DNA of 64,000 nucleotides, taken from the NCBI GenBank assembly GCA_902728285.1, contig CACVBU010000373.1, forward strand, positions 1 through 64,000, in the 5' to 3' direction. Below the pieces are notes generated by a model, which made no database searches, had not been told where the DNA came from, and saw nothing but the letters and a program-made list of their open reading frames with translations. The position numbers and the translations under genes were made by a program. This DNA comes from Clytia hemisphaerica. Taxonomy: Eukaryota; Cnidaria; Hydrozoa; Leptothecata; Clytiidae. Of this stretch, positions 1 to 12,837 are shown in pieces; the first letter of the stretch is position 1, and every line of letters starts with the position of its first letter.

Positions 1-2022
1 CTTTCTAAATTTTCTTCCTCAGTTTTACTGATACCCTTTGGTTTTCCGCGTTTTGGTTTTGCAGTTTTTACTAAATAGAAAAAAAAATCAATCAAAAACA
101 ATCTAGAACTGTCTAGAAACTTGTTTCCTTTGAAAAATCCAAGTCAATTCAAAAAGCTTTTAGGGATTATTTAAGGTAATTTGTAAGAAACAGAATTTTC
201 CAAACAGAATGTTTAATTTTGCCATAGGTAGGTAGAAGAGACTGAAGGAACTTTCTCTGCATTTATTGTTACCAAACAAATTCGGAATTCATAAAATTCG
301 TTTTCCCTAATTCTTCTGGTTGAAAGCATGTTTTTGATTGGACGTTTCCTTCTTTATAGATGTACGACGATGAATGCATGCTTGATATCCAAGGGAGAGT
401 AAACCCACAAAATATGCTCTCAAGTTAGCCAGAAAATTGTGGACAGAGGAGGAGCGAAGCAATGGTATTATAGAGCCTGGAAAAGCAATTTCTCTGGTGT
501 AGAGCTCACTGGACAAAGGTTGGATTTGTTTAGAAGTAAATTTATTTTGAATTTATTATAAGGCCTTTTACTTTTAAATGGCTCTGATTTATCATAAATT
601 TCTCCAGACTAGACAAAATGGGTTGCAGCAATATTCGAAAATAGGAACAAGAAGTAAAAAGAAGTATCGAGAAGTAACAAGAAGTAACGAGAAGTAACAA
701 GAAGTAACGAGAAGTAACAAGAAGTAACGAGAAGTAACAAGAAGTAACCTCTTGATTGTGGTGGGTTTTTTGCACCCTTTTCAAAGTTTGAAACCCTTTA
801 AAGTCACTTGCTGGGAAAATTTTTTTGAAGCGTTTTTATTTTATTCTTTGAATATTTTGGTTTTCCTAGCAACTTTTAGTTACTTAAGTTGTGTTTACTT
901 ATTCAATTCATTCAATTCATGAAAAAATCTTTCAGGTCTTATTGCTCACCAGTATCCAAAAAGTCAAGAGAAAACCTGGCGTATATGTAGGGAATGCATT
1001 AATCAAGCTGGGCGGGATTTGAAAACGAAAAGAAGAAGACAAAAGCAACATCAGCAGCCGCGAAATGAACAACAACGCCAGTAAAAACAACCACCACCAC
1101 CACCACCAAACGAAAGAGATGATCACCAGCCTCTTTTCACAGACACATCCACGGACACAGATGATTTTCTTTTATTCATAAATTTTTATGTATTTTGAAA
1201 ATAAGATGGTAAGATGGATAAAATAGATGAATAAATGGATATATATATAACTCTTTTTTTTGGACCTACAGCCACTGTTTGTGTTCTCGAGCAAAATCAC
1301 TATTTTATTTGCAAACTGTCTTCAAAATGAAATATTCCACTTTTAAAACAGACAAGATAAGCTCCATTTTATTCTTTGGTAACTTAAAGTGGGATATCTA
1401 AACTGTTCGCCGTCAGTTTGGAAAAAAAAAATCTCAGATTTTGCTCAATGAAGGCAAGTTTCTCCCCTATTCTTGCAAGCTTCAAAACAAGATCTTATAA
1501 GATATGACGAATTTTGCTGTTAACTAATCTTATTTCTTCGTGCACGTTCGTTCTGTCAATATCTTGCACTTTCTTGTAAGTTGTTAAACACTTTCTTGCA
1601 AGTTTCTTTCAAAGTTCTTACAACAATATCTTGTCAAATCTTCTAAGTTCTTGTAAAGAAATTTGACCAGGGGATGCATCTTTTTGAAAGGATTCAACAG
1701 GCTCAGCCAGCGGCAGTGGAGATAAAGGTCCTTGCCTGTCTTGATAAGATTGAATATACCTAAAACACTATATCTCAAGACTCTTTCTGACACGATTTTT
1801 TGTTTTCTTGAAAAAGCTAGTTTCATTAGCATTGTGAAATGCCTTCTTCATTGCATAATGTACTTTATCTAATATCATGTTTAGCTATTTATTGCACTAA
1901 AAGAAATAAAACAAATCAATAAACAAAAACACAGTGCTGTAAAACAGGGAAAATTAGGAGTTTCAAATGGAGATTTACAACACAAATGGGTCGAAGGTAG
2001 AGAGAGGCAACTTGATAGGTTT
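1..2022. other. Gene-free AT-rich stretch
   Basis: I see no gene here. Open frames are short and low-complexity. A short coding-like stretch around 950-1140 on the plus strand (basic, Gln-rich, with a CxxC) could be a transposon exon remnant, but I cannot name it. A CCA-repeat lies near 1088-1108. Confidence 0.5.
645..748. repeat. 10-bp tandem repeat (GAAGTAACAA/GAAGTAACGA)
   Basis: About ten copies of a 10-bp unit alternate between GAAGTAACAA and GAAGTAACGA, giving a 20-bp higher-order period. The reverse strand reads as a spurious Leu/Ser/Phe-rich ORF, which I treat as an artefact. Confidence 0.9.
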
Positions 2023-2031
2023 TTCAGTTCA

Positions 2032-2440
2032 GAGGGGGGGTACCAACTCAGTGTACTGGCCCATAGGGTACTAACTTGATTTAGTTAGACCACCACCCTT
2101 TTTAGTACACTGTACTAACTTTTCTCCACGACCGAAGCTTTGATACCACCCTTTTAGTACACTTGTACTAACTTTTCTACGTGACCTGAGTTTTGATACC
2201 ACCCTTTTGGGCCTTTCAGTACACTGTACTAATTTTCCTCACCCAGCAGACTTTTTACCAGCTCAGAGCACCACCCATTTTAGTACAATGTACTAACTTT
2301 TTCCATGTATATTTTTCAGAGGGCCACCCTTTTACACTGTACACTGTACACTGTACACTGTACACAGTACACTGTACTAACTCACTTTAACCTCACCACC
2401 CCACCAGCTATGGGCCAGTACACTGAGTCGATACCCCCTG
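2032..2440. mobile_element. hAT-like MITE with internal palindromic tandem repeats
   Basis: The two ends are inverted copies of about 35-40 bp; the shared core CTCAGTGTACTGGCCCATAG lies at about 2046-2065 on the left and is inverted at 2407-2428 on the right. A direct repeat TTCAGTTCA sits immediately outside both ends (2023-2031 and 2441-2449). The right end read inward starts CAGGGGGTA. An 8-9 bp duplication plus CAGGG ends is the hAT signature. The interior holds four to five degenerate copies of a unit of roughly 60 bp, each with the palindrome TTAGTACACTGTACTAA or a variant, and a run of TACACTG 7-mers near 2331-2379. It has no coding capacity. Confidence 0.85.
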
Positions 2441-2449
2441 TTCAGTTCA

Positions 2450-3114
2450 TGAAATGGGACAGTAAAAATTGCACAGAAAAAAATCAAATACATCGAAACA
2501 GTTTCAACAAATTCGAAATAATTTGAAAAATTAAGTGATAATGTGTAATAGCTCTTGCACGGTACATTTTCTCTATTTGAAAGGGAAAAAAAGAAAAATA
2601 TCTCAAAGGTTATTTTTTTCATCATAAAATTGGCTTCCCTAAAATAAAAAAGAGTTCTTTGAGCCTATAAAGAAAATGGTAAATACAAACACAAAAAAAA
2701 TTAAAATCACGAAAAATGGAGTTTTAATATGATATGATTTTTCAAATCTTTAAATTTTTCAAATTTTTCAAAACAAAGTGGATTCAACTCAATTAGGGAA
2801 AATAATCACATTGGTATTCAAACACATTTTTTTCTATCTTGATTTAATCTTTCTTTGAATTATTAAAAAGAAATGAGATATTAAGGCTGAATTAAAGGTC
2901 TGGATGAGACTAAAAAATCACTTGCATCCAAAAGTTTGATATCCAATAGCATACTAGACACACCAGTTTAAGTTTTCAATGAATTTGCTTGTCTTTCACA
3001 TGTTTTGACTTTTTTTGAGGAAATCATAAATCACATGGAACAACATGCTTCAACATATCGAGGCACAATAACTTTGATGTCATCAGGCTCCACTAGATTG
3101 TATGAATCTAAAAT
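2450..3114. other. Gene-free AT-rich stretch
   Basis: AT-rich sequence with no supportable ORF, RNA gene or clear repeat; it lies between the MITE and the decayed integrase gene. Confidence 0.5.
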
Positions 3115-3720
3115 TTATTCCACAGTAATGTTAACCTCATTGATATCACGTCTAAATAGATTATTCATTGCGGTTGAATTTTGATGATAAGATTTGAGGC
3201 TTCCTTGATACCATAATTGCAGAGGGCTGTTATTTTTTTCTGTGCGAACAGGGTGGTTGTTGTGGGCAAATTGCCAATTCTTCAAGGCATTTTGGATGCG
3301 GGGGCTGAATATATATTGTAGGCTAAACATATGGATTGGGTTCAGGATATCCAATATATTGTGGTCCTCCATATGGTAGAAAATGACATAGTATTTGTGC
3401 AAGACTTTCCCATATACATCTCTCCAGAGTCTTTCAATCCTTTGGTTGTGTACAGAGCGCCCACGTATACAACTTACTCTTCTTTCCCCATTAAAAACTT
3501 CCATCGTATGCTCAACATGATTGAATTCCTCCCTCCTTGTCGAGTCTAACTCTGCTAGGAACACCAAAATCTTGCACACTTTTAATAAATGTGAACAGAG
3601 CAGAGGAAGCCTTGCTATCTGTAAATAAATTAAGTTGGGAGACAAGTCTTGAAAAGCCATCAATCTGACCAAAAACAACATATTCCCATCTGAAACAAGC
3701 AACATGCTGAATGGACCTAC
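3115..3720 (-). pseudogene. Decayed integrase (rve/DDE)-family gene, C-terminal part
   Basis: Two minus-strand frames together match the animal 'integrase core domain' family, whose catalytic fold resembles retroviral and IS3-type integrases. Frame one (about 3720-3540) contains IDGFSR and later VPSRVRLDKEGG, which covers the second catalytic Asp region. Frame two (from about 3540 to the stop at 3115) contains GRSVHNQRIERLWRDVYG, with the catalytic Glu in QRIE. It then continues into the conserved tail with HNNHPVRTEKN and PLQLWYQG. A frameshift near 3535 and a stop separate the two halves, so this copy is inactive. The same family recurs at 11.9-19.3 kb. These genes are probably transposon-derived; whether they belong to a named superfamily such as IS3EU is uncertain. 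Confidence 0.75.
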
Positions 3721-4130
3721 CTGGTGATGAAAGTTAGATAGCAATGCGAAAAGAAAAATGAAAAAAAAAACAGAAAATATAGCGTTTAGCGAAAATACAC
3801 AACGCAATAAATTCATCATTGATTGTTGATGGGGGGAGAGGCAAGGGTTGAAGGGAAAAAATAAATAGGAAGTTCTGGTTGGAAAAATCAGTTTTATTGA
3901 CAATTGAATCATGCTTGATGGCGAGCATTATTATCAATAATGTTTTTGTGTGAAAAACATAGAAATATAAGGAGAAAATCCAATGAAAATCTGCAAAAAC
4001 GGCTATTTCTGGCATTTTCAACCGGAAATATTAAAACTATATCAATATTAAAACTTAATAAATACTTGCCATGCTAGTTTTGTAAAACCAAAAGACTAAA
4101 ATAGATAGACAAGAGACATAAGATTTACCT

Positions 4131-7100
4131 TTTAAAGTATGCGTCAATTTGAAATGCTAGGTAGTGACAATCAATAAGACGTAATGCGTTAGAGATGACT
4201 TCCTCTTGCTTTCGGTCAACAACAATATCAAAAAAGAACTTCCAAAGGTAGCGATGGTGGGCAAGGATGAGGTGAAGTCCACATTGAATTAACAACATCA
4301 ATTCAACAAAATCAAGTAGGGGAGGAGCCTTAAAGTATGAAAACTTGATACAAATAAAAAGAAAAAAAATTGTTTTCTGATCATGGCCAGATATTTTGAA
4401 AATATCATAAAATTATTTTGAAGAGAAATGGATAAATAGTTGTCCCCTCACCTGTATTCTAAAAAGTTTTTACTTACATATTGTCCAAAGTGATTGTGCT
4501 GGAAAGTCTTGAATTTACTTGAATCATGGTCAGGGTGTTCACCAAGCGTTTTCAATGCTTCCTCGCCAAAAGACATACATTCTGACAAATTTTAATCATC
4601 AACTTCCGACAATTTGTCAGAATTCCAATCATTTATTAAACGTTTGCAATAAAAACAACCGTAAAGACTTGTAGAAGAGCACTTGCCCAGAACCTCTTTG
4701 ACAAAGGACAAGTCTGCACACAGGATAGGAAGGATATTAAACTGTTCAGTAGTGCCATTTGTAATTGAAATACCATTTAATAACAATTGTTTCACTTCAG
4801 CATAATGCTCAGATAAGTGTATTTCAATGTTAAGCCGTGACTCTGAGCCGCGCCACAAAGACTCGGGTAACTTAATGCATGTCCCAGAATTGCATTAATT
4901 TTTCCGCCCCAGTTCCAGTCCCTAAACCATAACAAACTATACATTTTTGGAAGCGTATTTGGATGTAGAATACCGTATTCGGTGTAACTTAAATTCTTTC
5001 ACAGTATAATTAGAGATATCTTAAGAAAACCTAATTATGACGTCATGATTGATGACGTCATAAATACAAAAAGTTGAATATCTCGAGAAATATAAATCAA
5101 AACTTTATGAAATTTGGACCAGTGATAAAGTACATTGAGATGTTTCAAAAAGTTTTGAAAGTATTTCCGAAAACTAATGACGTCAGCAGAAATTACAAGA
5201 ATTCGAATTTTTGCGATAAAATGCTGACATCAGCAAATTTTCAAATTTTTTAAAAAGAATTCTCCTCCTCTTGATGGGTTCTATCATTGGTCAAAATTCC
5301 ATAAAGCTTTGAGTATTGGTTCTTGAGATATTCAACTTTTTAAAATTATGACGTCATAAATAATGACGTCATAATCACGTTTTCTTAAAAAAACTCAAAT
5401 TCTGCTGAGATAGAATTTAAGTTACACCGAATACGGTATTCTACATCCAAATACGCTTCCAAAAATGTATAATTTGTTATGGTTTAGGGACTGGAACTGG
5501 GGCGGAAAAATTAATGCATTTTTGGGACATGCATTAAGTTACCCGAGGAAGAGAAAAACTATCCGTAAAGGGAATGAAGTAAACTATCATTATTGAGAAC
5601 AGAGTATGAGATCTGGTCTGTTGGAATTTTACCTGCTGCCCTGAAATTATCTTTGGTAAGGCAAATGAAAATAGTTCTTAAGTCAGTATTTAAATGTCCA
5701 TATAGGTTAAATAAAATTCTTCAATTTAAATAATATTTCTTGTTGAGATGTCTCGGGAAATTTGAGTTTTTGAAACCAAAACCTATTTTGCAAGAAAGAA
5801 ATCAATGTTCTTCTGACTTGCACTAAAAACAGCAATCATTATGGTACTTGCAAAACTTTCGTTCAATTGTGCCGACGTTTAGCGTTTGAAGAAAGTGTTG
5901 AACATTATCATATGACGGAAGCTTAACGTTTTCAATTTTTAAAGTTGCTTTTGTATTTTTATATCCTCGTTGAGATAAATCTGCCCTATCCAGAATTAGG
6001 ATGCAGAATTCTTACTGCAAACCTTAGAAATTCTTCTTTTGAAATCATAATTTTCAAGTACACTTTCCTTTACCAAAAGATACGAAACATAGCCTAAAAA
6101 TTAAAAACCGTACAATAGAACAAAGATTTTAAACCTTTTTCGCTAAAATAAAAAAGTCAGAGACATAATGTTATTTCATTGTTTTAGATTCTAGAACTCA
6201 CACAAGACATAGACTCCTGTTGAGCAGGAGTGAGTTTAAAATCATTTCATTCTGCAGTTTAAAAATAGGCTCAAAATTGAAATTTGAATTTATATACCAT
6301 ACTGTATATAAAAATCTTAAGAAAAAAAATACTTTTTATATCGTTAAAGCTGGCATACTGAATCAAAGCATCAATTTTTGCGTTTCTTTGATCAATAGCC
6401 TGTTTTGACTTGAGATTAACGGTTGGACCAGTATTTCGTAATCTGATGTTTTGAATATTGCTCAGCTTTTCATCTTCGAAAGAGTCCCTTCTCGCCTGGA
6501 GCTTCAAGACATCCAAAACCTTTTTGCGATGGAAACCAAAACTCGTAGCCTGACCAATTGTGTTTTGTCACTGCATTAACGCATGCAAGAATCCTTGAAA
6601 CCGAGGTACCGACATCCTCTCAAAAAATTGAGGTGTTGTTGCACATGCAAGTAAATTTTGACAGGGCAACTTTGCAAGTAACATCTTCAGTTTTACCTGA
6701 AGAACATTTAACACCCCTTGAAGAGATATAACCTCTCCTAATGTTATACTTTTTTGCCGTTGTGGATGTGAGTAAAATTTTCAGAAAATTCTCCTGTGAC
6801 CACATGCCCAAAAGATTGAACACCAATCCAGGGGCAATTGTCAGAGGACCAATTATTCAAAGTACACGCTATGTCATTTACTGTTTTTTCAGCATCTGCT
6901 GCTGCAGCCACTGTAGTCGCACTTTTACTTGCAGAATTGCTCTTTATGAGCAATCTTTTCACACCAGCAAGACTAAACCCAGAAAACTTACGTCCAGGCC
7001 AATGTTTGGTAGTGTCCACTTCTAATGCCTCAATTATTTTATTTGAAACCCGAATTGGTGAAAGTCCAGAAGTGCTTTTCTCAGCTATTTGAGAAAAGGT

Positions 7101-7295
7101 AGTGTCTTGAAGTAGTTTAAATGCTTCTGTTTTATAGAGGGGAACACCTAAAACTCTTTTCTCGATGGAGCAGATTAATTTATAGATATTGTCTTTTCCT
7201 CTTAGAATACGAACAGCTACATAACCCTCATGAATGACAAATCTTTTAATTATTCCTAACAGGTCTACCAGCATCAACACAAACAAGCCAACCAA
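4131..7295 (-). pseudogene. Unidentified decayed multi-exon gene (probably transposon-derived)
   Basis: Several minus-strand coding blocks run in the same direction. 7295-6744 is a 183-aa open block with KHWPGRKFSGFSLAGVKR. About 6740-6620 seems to continue it in another frame. 6516-6290 is a basic block with NTGPTVNLKSKQAIDQRN. A block at about 5635-5548 resumes at 4861-4480 with CADLSFVKEVLGKC and a CxxC (GCFYCKR), ending at a GTAAGT donor. An intact exon lies at about 4329-4132. In-frame stops occur at about 4610 and 5570, and a palindromic MITE (4862-5547) splits one exon. I do not recognise the protein; the blocks may be one gene or two. Confidence 0.5.
4862..5547. mobile_element. Palindromic MITE with TGACGTCA motifs
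   Basis: Long, nearly perfect inverted arms start CTCGGGTAACTTAATGCATG and end with its complement at 5547; similarity extends more than 150 bp inward. The interior carries repeated ATGACGTCAT palindromes near 5037-5062 and 5348-5372. It is flanked by GA on both sides. Removing the element and one GA rejoins the minus-strand exon in frame, which supports a 2-bp target duplication. It has no ORF. The superfamily is not assigned. Confidence 0.85.
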
Positions 7296-7299
7296 CCCT

Positions 7300-8960
7300 G
7301 GAATCCAAGTCAGCTTATCAATTATTGGCCCAGCGGTTAGCGTAAGGGCCTTTCATTAGCACTATGCCCGCTGAAAGTAACTCGCATGGTAGACGGAGCT
7401 CGCTTCATTATTTGTGGAAAACAAAGATTACAGGCTAATCGTCAATTCTTTGCCGCAGAAAGTCATGTGATATACTTTTCAACCAATCACTATGGTTTAA
7501 CTCACTGAAAGAATTTGTTTAGCGATAAGACAATTTTAATCTTTAGTAAGTGTGATCTAATTATGCTCAAACCTCATGGAGCTCATGGATTCTGTCTTGT
7601 TTTCATCTTTGACGTTTGACTGCTTCGGACACGCGTTTTTTACCAGTTGTAACTATGCTCTTAAAAATTGAGACCCTGTTGATCCTGTCCAGCTGCTGTA
7701 TTTATTACAAATAGTGCAAATACAAACATCCATCCATATCATTATTGATGCTGACTGTAGTTTCTTGCCCAATCGCGAATCTGCTCCCCCTATCATCATA
7801 TACATTTCTTTCAAAAGGTAATTAATCAAATCATGGAGACATTTTTCTTAATATAGGCGACTATCAAAAATATGTTCTGTTCGTGTCAGCCGACCGACCA
7901 AGTTGGCAGACAAAGATTCAAAGTCTGACAAGTAGGAAAATTGTTGCAATTTTTTATCAAGCGAGCGAATACATGCTAAAAACTATACTTTGAAATCACC
8001 TGATTTACTACTGTCATCCTCTACATCATTTACAGTCCAGTTACAACATTCACACCACCATCGTCAAGACTTCGCTGGTCGCAAAATGAATAATAAAGAA
8101 ATGGCGGCTCCAAATTGAAATTGAAACCGTGCACACCAAATTGCCAAATAAACTGGAATACAAATACTGTTTTAGTTACAAGGAAAATTAGCAAAAGCGT
8201 GCTCGGCCAATGTCGAAAAGGTACTAGCCTGCAGTCGCGACACGGAAATGTAATTCGGGTCTAATGAAAATGGACGGTTTCCACATCCATAGAAATCTTT
8301 TCCCCCCGGGCACTGCTTACTATTTACGCAAGTTTGAGACTTTACAGAAACCAGTCATTCGTTTGACTCCGTATGTAATCATGAAAATAAAACAATAACA
8401 AAATGACACTCTTGTGTGCTCGTGAAAAAGTAATGGCTGTGGTTTTGACGCGAACGGAACATATTTTCGATTGCCGTCATACACCGAAACAATATATTTG
8501 GAATGGCTAACAAATAATAGTGTCTATTAGATAGACTGTGCGGCTCCCTTTTAATGTTGTTGCTTGGAGAACGTAGCAATGTCGGTCGGACCCCTCCAAC
8601 TGACTTAGAAAATCCGAAACAAGAATGTGTATGCGCCGAGCTGCGCTTTAATTATTACATCAGCCGTTATCTCCCTTATATTGCGCCACCTCTTCTGAAG
8701 CGTACAGTGAACTATTTTATGAAATGTTAAAGCAGCTTCGCAGTAGAAGAAGTAAGAAGATCTCGATCAGTTTCAACTTTCATCATCTTCTTGAGGTGAG
8801 AGTAAATGATTTATTTCAAAGTTTATTATTGATTCTTTGTCAAAGTTATTTTCAAAAAAGATAGCAGCAAGTGTACACTGGTACATCTACCTCACTTGCA
8901 AGTTATCCAAAAGATAGCATTAAGCTTGTCTGTGATATATATCAGACAAGCAGCTACACC
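7300..8960. other. Gene-free stretch; possible tRNA-like motif
   Basis: I see no supportable gene. At 7327-7352 the sequence GCCCAGCGGTTAGCG resembles a polymerase III A box, as in tRNAs or tRNA-derived SINEs, but I find no clear B box downstream, so I do not call an RNA gene. Short ORFs in this interval look random. Confidence 0.4.
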
Positions 8961-8989
8961 CTTGAGGTTGCATGCGAGTTCCTTGCATC

Positions 8990-9260
8990 CTCTTGCTTAT
9001 CTTACTTAACCTACGAAGCTTACTTAACCTACTGAACTACTTGTCAAACTTGAATAACCTGCAAAACCTACTAAACGTTCAAAACCTACCAAACGTTCAA
9101 AACGTGCGAAACCTGCTAATTGTTCAAAACTTGCAAAGTCCATCAAACACTTGCTTCCTTTACTTCACACATCCTAATCTCAGCTTACAAATCTCAGCAT
9201 TTAAGCTTATAAATCTCAGCTTCTCAGCTTACACGTCTCAGCGTCAGATTTTAGCCTTAT
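8990..9260. repeat. Imperfect short tandem repeats upstream of the Helitron ORF
   Basis: A run of roughly 20-bp units of the form AACCTAC..AAACGTTCAA lies at about 9000-9135. It is followed by units around AATCTCAGCTTA at about 9175-9250. The reading frame stays open across them and gives a Leu/Asn-rich stretch that is unlikely to be real protein. Confidence 0.6.
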
Positions 9261-9316
9261 TAACTTATACTCCCTGCAAAACAAAACTCTTATTTCTCCA
9301 GTCAAATCTGAAAAAT

Positions 9317-11649
9317 ATGTTGCGTACGCAAATTTATCAAATTTCAAAAGCTGTTTTGGGCTCATTTAATCAAGCCAACGAGGAATTATTTGGCCAAACT
9401 GCTGGCACTCAATGTAGCGTTAACTGCCTGTATGCTATCTTTTGGTCTGATTTTCGACGCGTTAATCTTTGGAAGACTACCGACCATGACAAAATCTTGA
9501 TCGAAGGTGATAAGTTATACAAACAGCTTGATACAAACTTCCATCTTTCGGTTGATGAAATGCCGCGTTTCATTGAATCAAATGGTGTCATAACTAATTT
9601 TAATTTTTTGAATTTTGCAAACGGCGAAGCGAACCTGATTAATGATTGTCCTTTCCTTCAAATCCCTCTGAGTGAATCCGAAATATATCCAATTTTTTTA
9701 TTTACGACAGATGGAAAAAGAGAGTACTTACTTTGACATTCAATTTATTGAAGTGGATGAACTAACAGAAGAGCTTAAAGAAATTCTACAAAGGGACATT
9801 TCAGTATTCATGAAAAATTATTCAAATAAGAAGCGTAACAGTGATGCCAGTGATGGAAACAATTCTAAGCGTCAAAAAATTAAACAAAAGTATTACAAAA
9901 AGAACAAAGAAACAATGATTGAAAACAGCAAAACCTATCGTTCCCAAAACAAAACAAAATTAAATGAACAAAAAAAGGATTATCGTTCCCAAAACAAAGA
10001 AAAATTAAATGAACAAAAAAAAGATTATCGTTCCCAAAACAAAGAAAAATTAAACGAACAAAAAAAAGATTATCGCTCCCGAAACAAAGAGAAATTAACT
10101 GAAAAACAAAAAAAAATATTTTTCACAAAATAAAGAGAAAATAAAAATGAATGAAAAAGATAGAATCTATTATCAAAATAACAAAGATCTTGTAAGTGCA
10201 ACAAAAAAATAATGCGGCTGCAAACAAAAACCATAAAAATGAAAAAAATGATATAGTATCAAAATTTTTAAAACTTATTAATGAAGGTCCTTTCTACATC
10301 TGTGTTTGCTGTAACAGATACCTCTATAAAAAAACAGTTGTCAAATACTCGCCTGAAAAGTATGATATCCCACAAGAACATTATTCTAAAGTTTTTTCAT
10401 TTGACGGCCAACTATACATTTGTAGAACATGCCATAGCAAACTTAAAAAAATTAGTTGCCGTGCCAATTTGTCAAAAATAAACTTAGCCTTGATGAATTA
10501 CCTGCTGAATTCCGTACTCTTCGTAGACTTGAAAAAAATTTGATTTCTCGCAGAATATTATTCAAAAAAATTGCAATCATGCCAAAAGGTCAGTTCCCCA
10601 AACTCAAAGGTTCTATTTGTAATGTACCTATTTATGTTGAAGATATTGCTAATACTTTACCAAGAAGAGCAGATGATAATGGATTAGTCATTGTTAAACT
10701 CAAAAGGAAATTGGAATATAAAGGACATGTCGTTTTTGAACCAATCAGACCTGATTTCATTCAGCGCGTACTGAATTATTTCAAAGAGAACAACCCTCTT
10801 TATCAAGACATAGAAATGTCAGCAATATTTCAATTGATGAGACCATTATACAAAATTCTGCAAATAATGAGGAAACAAACTCCAATGAAAGTGACCAAGT
10901 GAAATTGCTTCCAATGACGATAGCACTGAACCTGATGATCCACAAAATAATGCTTCAGATTCTGAAGAGCTTGAGACAACCGACAACCCACTTGATGCTC
11001 ATCGCTCAAATGCAAATGAAACTACTCTAATGCCTCACACTCCTTCTGATTCAGAAGTAGATCATGAAATTTTGTCATTAGCGCCTGGTCAGGGTAAAAA
11101 AACAATTTCAGTCTTACATGATGAAAATTGTGAAATGCTTGCTCATCCTCGTTTATTTCCTAAAGGTAAATTTGGTTACAAAGTTGAACGTGATGTTAAA
11201 CTAAGTCCATCCAAATACTTCAACCAGCGTTTGTTGAACTACACACAAAAGTTTGCTTCAGACCCAGACTACATATTTTTGCTAATTTTGTAACTCAGCA
11301 AGTGTCTTTGACCAATCAGATAAATGTTGCAATGAGAAAAGTTGCTGGCTCAAATTTAAATGCTGGTATGTTAAGTCAGAATTTCAAATAAACAGTAAGG
11401 CAATTCATAGCAAATGATAAAGCTTTTGCCTTCATGAGTACTGTTAAAGGAACTCCAGCATATTGGAAAAAATTCCAGCAAGAAGTTTTAGCAATGGTTA
11501 AACAATTAGTACCACCAACGTTCTTTCAGACATTGAGTTGTGCAGACCTTCGTTGGAACGAACTCATCTCCATAATTTACAAACTCAAGAGTCAAAACGT
11601 AACCGATGAATTTATCGAGAATCTTTCTTATAAACTTACAAGTTTATAA
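9317..11649 (+). pseudogene. Truncated, frameshifted Helitron protein (protease-like, DUF6570-like and Rep regions)
   Basis: Consecutive plus-strand frames read like an invertebrate Helitron polyprotein. From 9317 comes a region with GSFNQANEELFGQTAGTQCSVNC, shown here only as its key features: a likely catalytic Cys in GTQC and a layout resembling the OTU/C76-type cysteine proteases found in some Helitrons. Then comes a Lys/Gln-rich segment made of 15-residue repeats (about 9940-10110). Next is a zinc-rich region (about 10280-10800) with CVCCNRY and CRTCHSK, followed by KIAIMPKGQFPK, as in DUF6570. Last is a Rep-like start (about 11030-11649) with SPSKYFNQRLLNYTQ and TFFQTLSCADLRWNEL. Frameshifts or stops occur near 9735, 10130, 10460-10540, 10900 and 11290-11390. 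The HUH catalytic motif and the helicase are absent, so the copy is truncated and dead. Confidence 0.75.
9940..10110 (+). repeat. 45-bp coding tandem repeat in the Helitron ORF
   Basis: About four copies of a 45-bp unit encode the 15-residue motif NKEKLNEQKKDYRSQ. The repeat is highly charged and probably helical or coiled-coil, linking the N-terminal protease-like region to the zinc-rich region. Confidence 0.85.
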
Positions 11650-12628
11650 GATAAAATAAATTAGAAATAAATCTAGTATAGTGAAAATGCTTAATAAAAG
11701 TTTGGTGGGCTCGTAGCCTGTTTTTGAATTTTTGTTTGCATGTAAAAACTTATGTTATTATCAGACACAATACCCACATATTTCTCATTTTTACTGATAA
11801 ATATAGATAATATACTATTCATTATATTTACACAATCCTCTAAGTCCTTCAATTTCTAGGTTATAAAAGTAATTAATCATGCCATTGCCAAATTACCTCC
11901 CTTGCATTGTTCCTGCTAATGAAAGAAGTGATAATAACCTTGAAATAGACGAAGTTGATAAAAGTGAACAACGTCTCCAAAGAAAAGCTTTCATTGTGCA
12001 ATACTTTAATCAAGGATGCTCTAACACAGACATTTTAGGATTTTTGTTACTCCATCATGGTATTCCCATAAGCTTATCAACTCTTAAGAGGGAGTTAGCT
12101 TTGGTTGGCTTATCTAGAAGGCACCATGCTACTGCTGAAAACCGTAATGAGATAATAATATAATATGTTATATCTATGTTATATCAAATTTACACACATT
12201 ATTAATCTATTTTCATTGTTTCGTCTGCCTTCTGGTCTTACCGAGAATGTCTTTATTTTACAGGGTACAGGAAGATTTGCAAAATTATTCAAGCTCATGG
12301 TGTGCCAGCAAAGCGTCAAACGGTGATGGAAATTCTGAAAGAGTTAGACCCGCAAGGTGTTGAAGCAAGGAAGAAGAAAAGTCTCCGTCGAAGAATTTAT
12401 TCAGTCCCTGGATCAGATCATCTTTGGCATATTGATGGATATGATAAGTTGAAACCTTTTGGATTCAGTATCTATGGTTGCATAGATGGATTTTCACGCA
12501 GATTGATTTGGTTAGAAGTCTGTCCCTCAAACAAAATCCACAGGTCATTGCAAAGTTTTTTTTTGAATGCAGCAAAGCAGTTGAATGGTATTCCATTAAG
12601 AGTTCGTTGTGATGATGGAACTGAGAAC

Positions 12629-12739
12629 TAGATAGGCATGAATACCATTTACTTTATTATCTTTATAATTGTAATGTTTGATCTAAAATATAAGAAGCAA
12701 ATATAGTACATCCAATACCTAACTAAATATAACTCTCTA
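12629..12739 (-). repeat. 3' LTR of the gypsy-like element (111 bp)
   Basis: It is nearly identical to 18607-18705, with a few substitutions and an 11-nt extra segment (TCTAAAATATA or similar) near 12683. It is immediately followed by the polypyrimidine complement of the polypurine tract. Confidence 0.9.
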
Positions 12740-12837
12740 TCTCCCTCCCCCCTGAAAGTCCAAAACAAAAAGCTATATAGGGCATGTACCCATAAAATAT
12801 ATATACAAGTCTATATACATTTATACATGTTTGCGTA

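Noticed and set aside
542-784. 80-codon minus-strand frame across the 10-bp repeat
   Set aside because: It only translates the tandem repeat into Leu/Ser/Tyr-rich low-complexity sequence.
7327-7400. Possible tRNA or SINE
   Set aside because: An A-box-like sequence is present, but no B box and no cloverleaf could be drawn.
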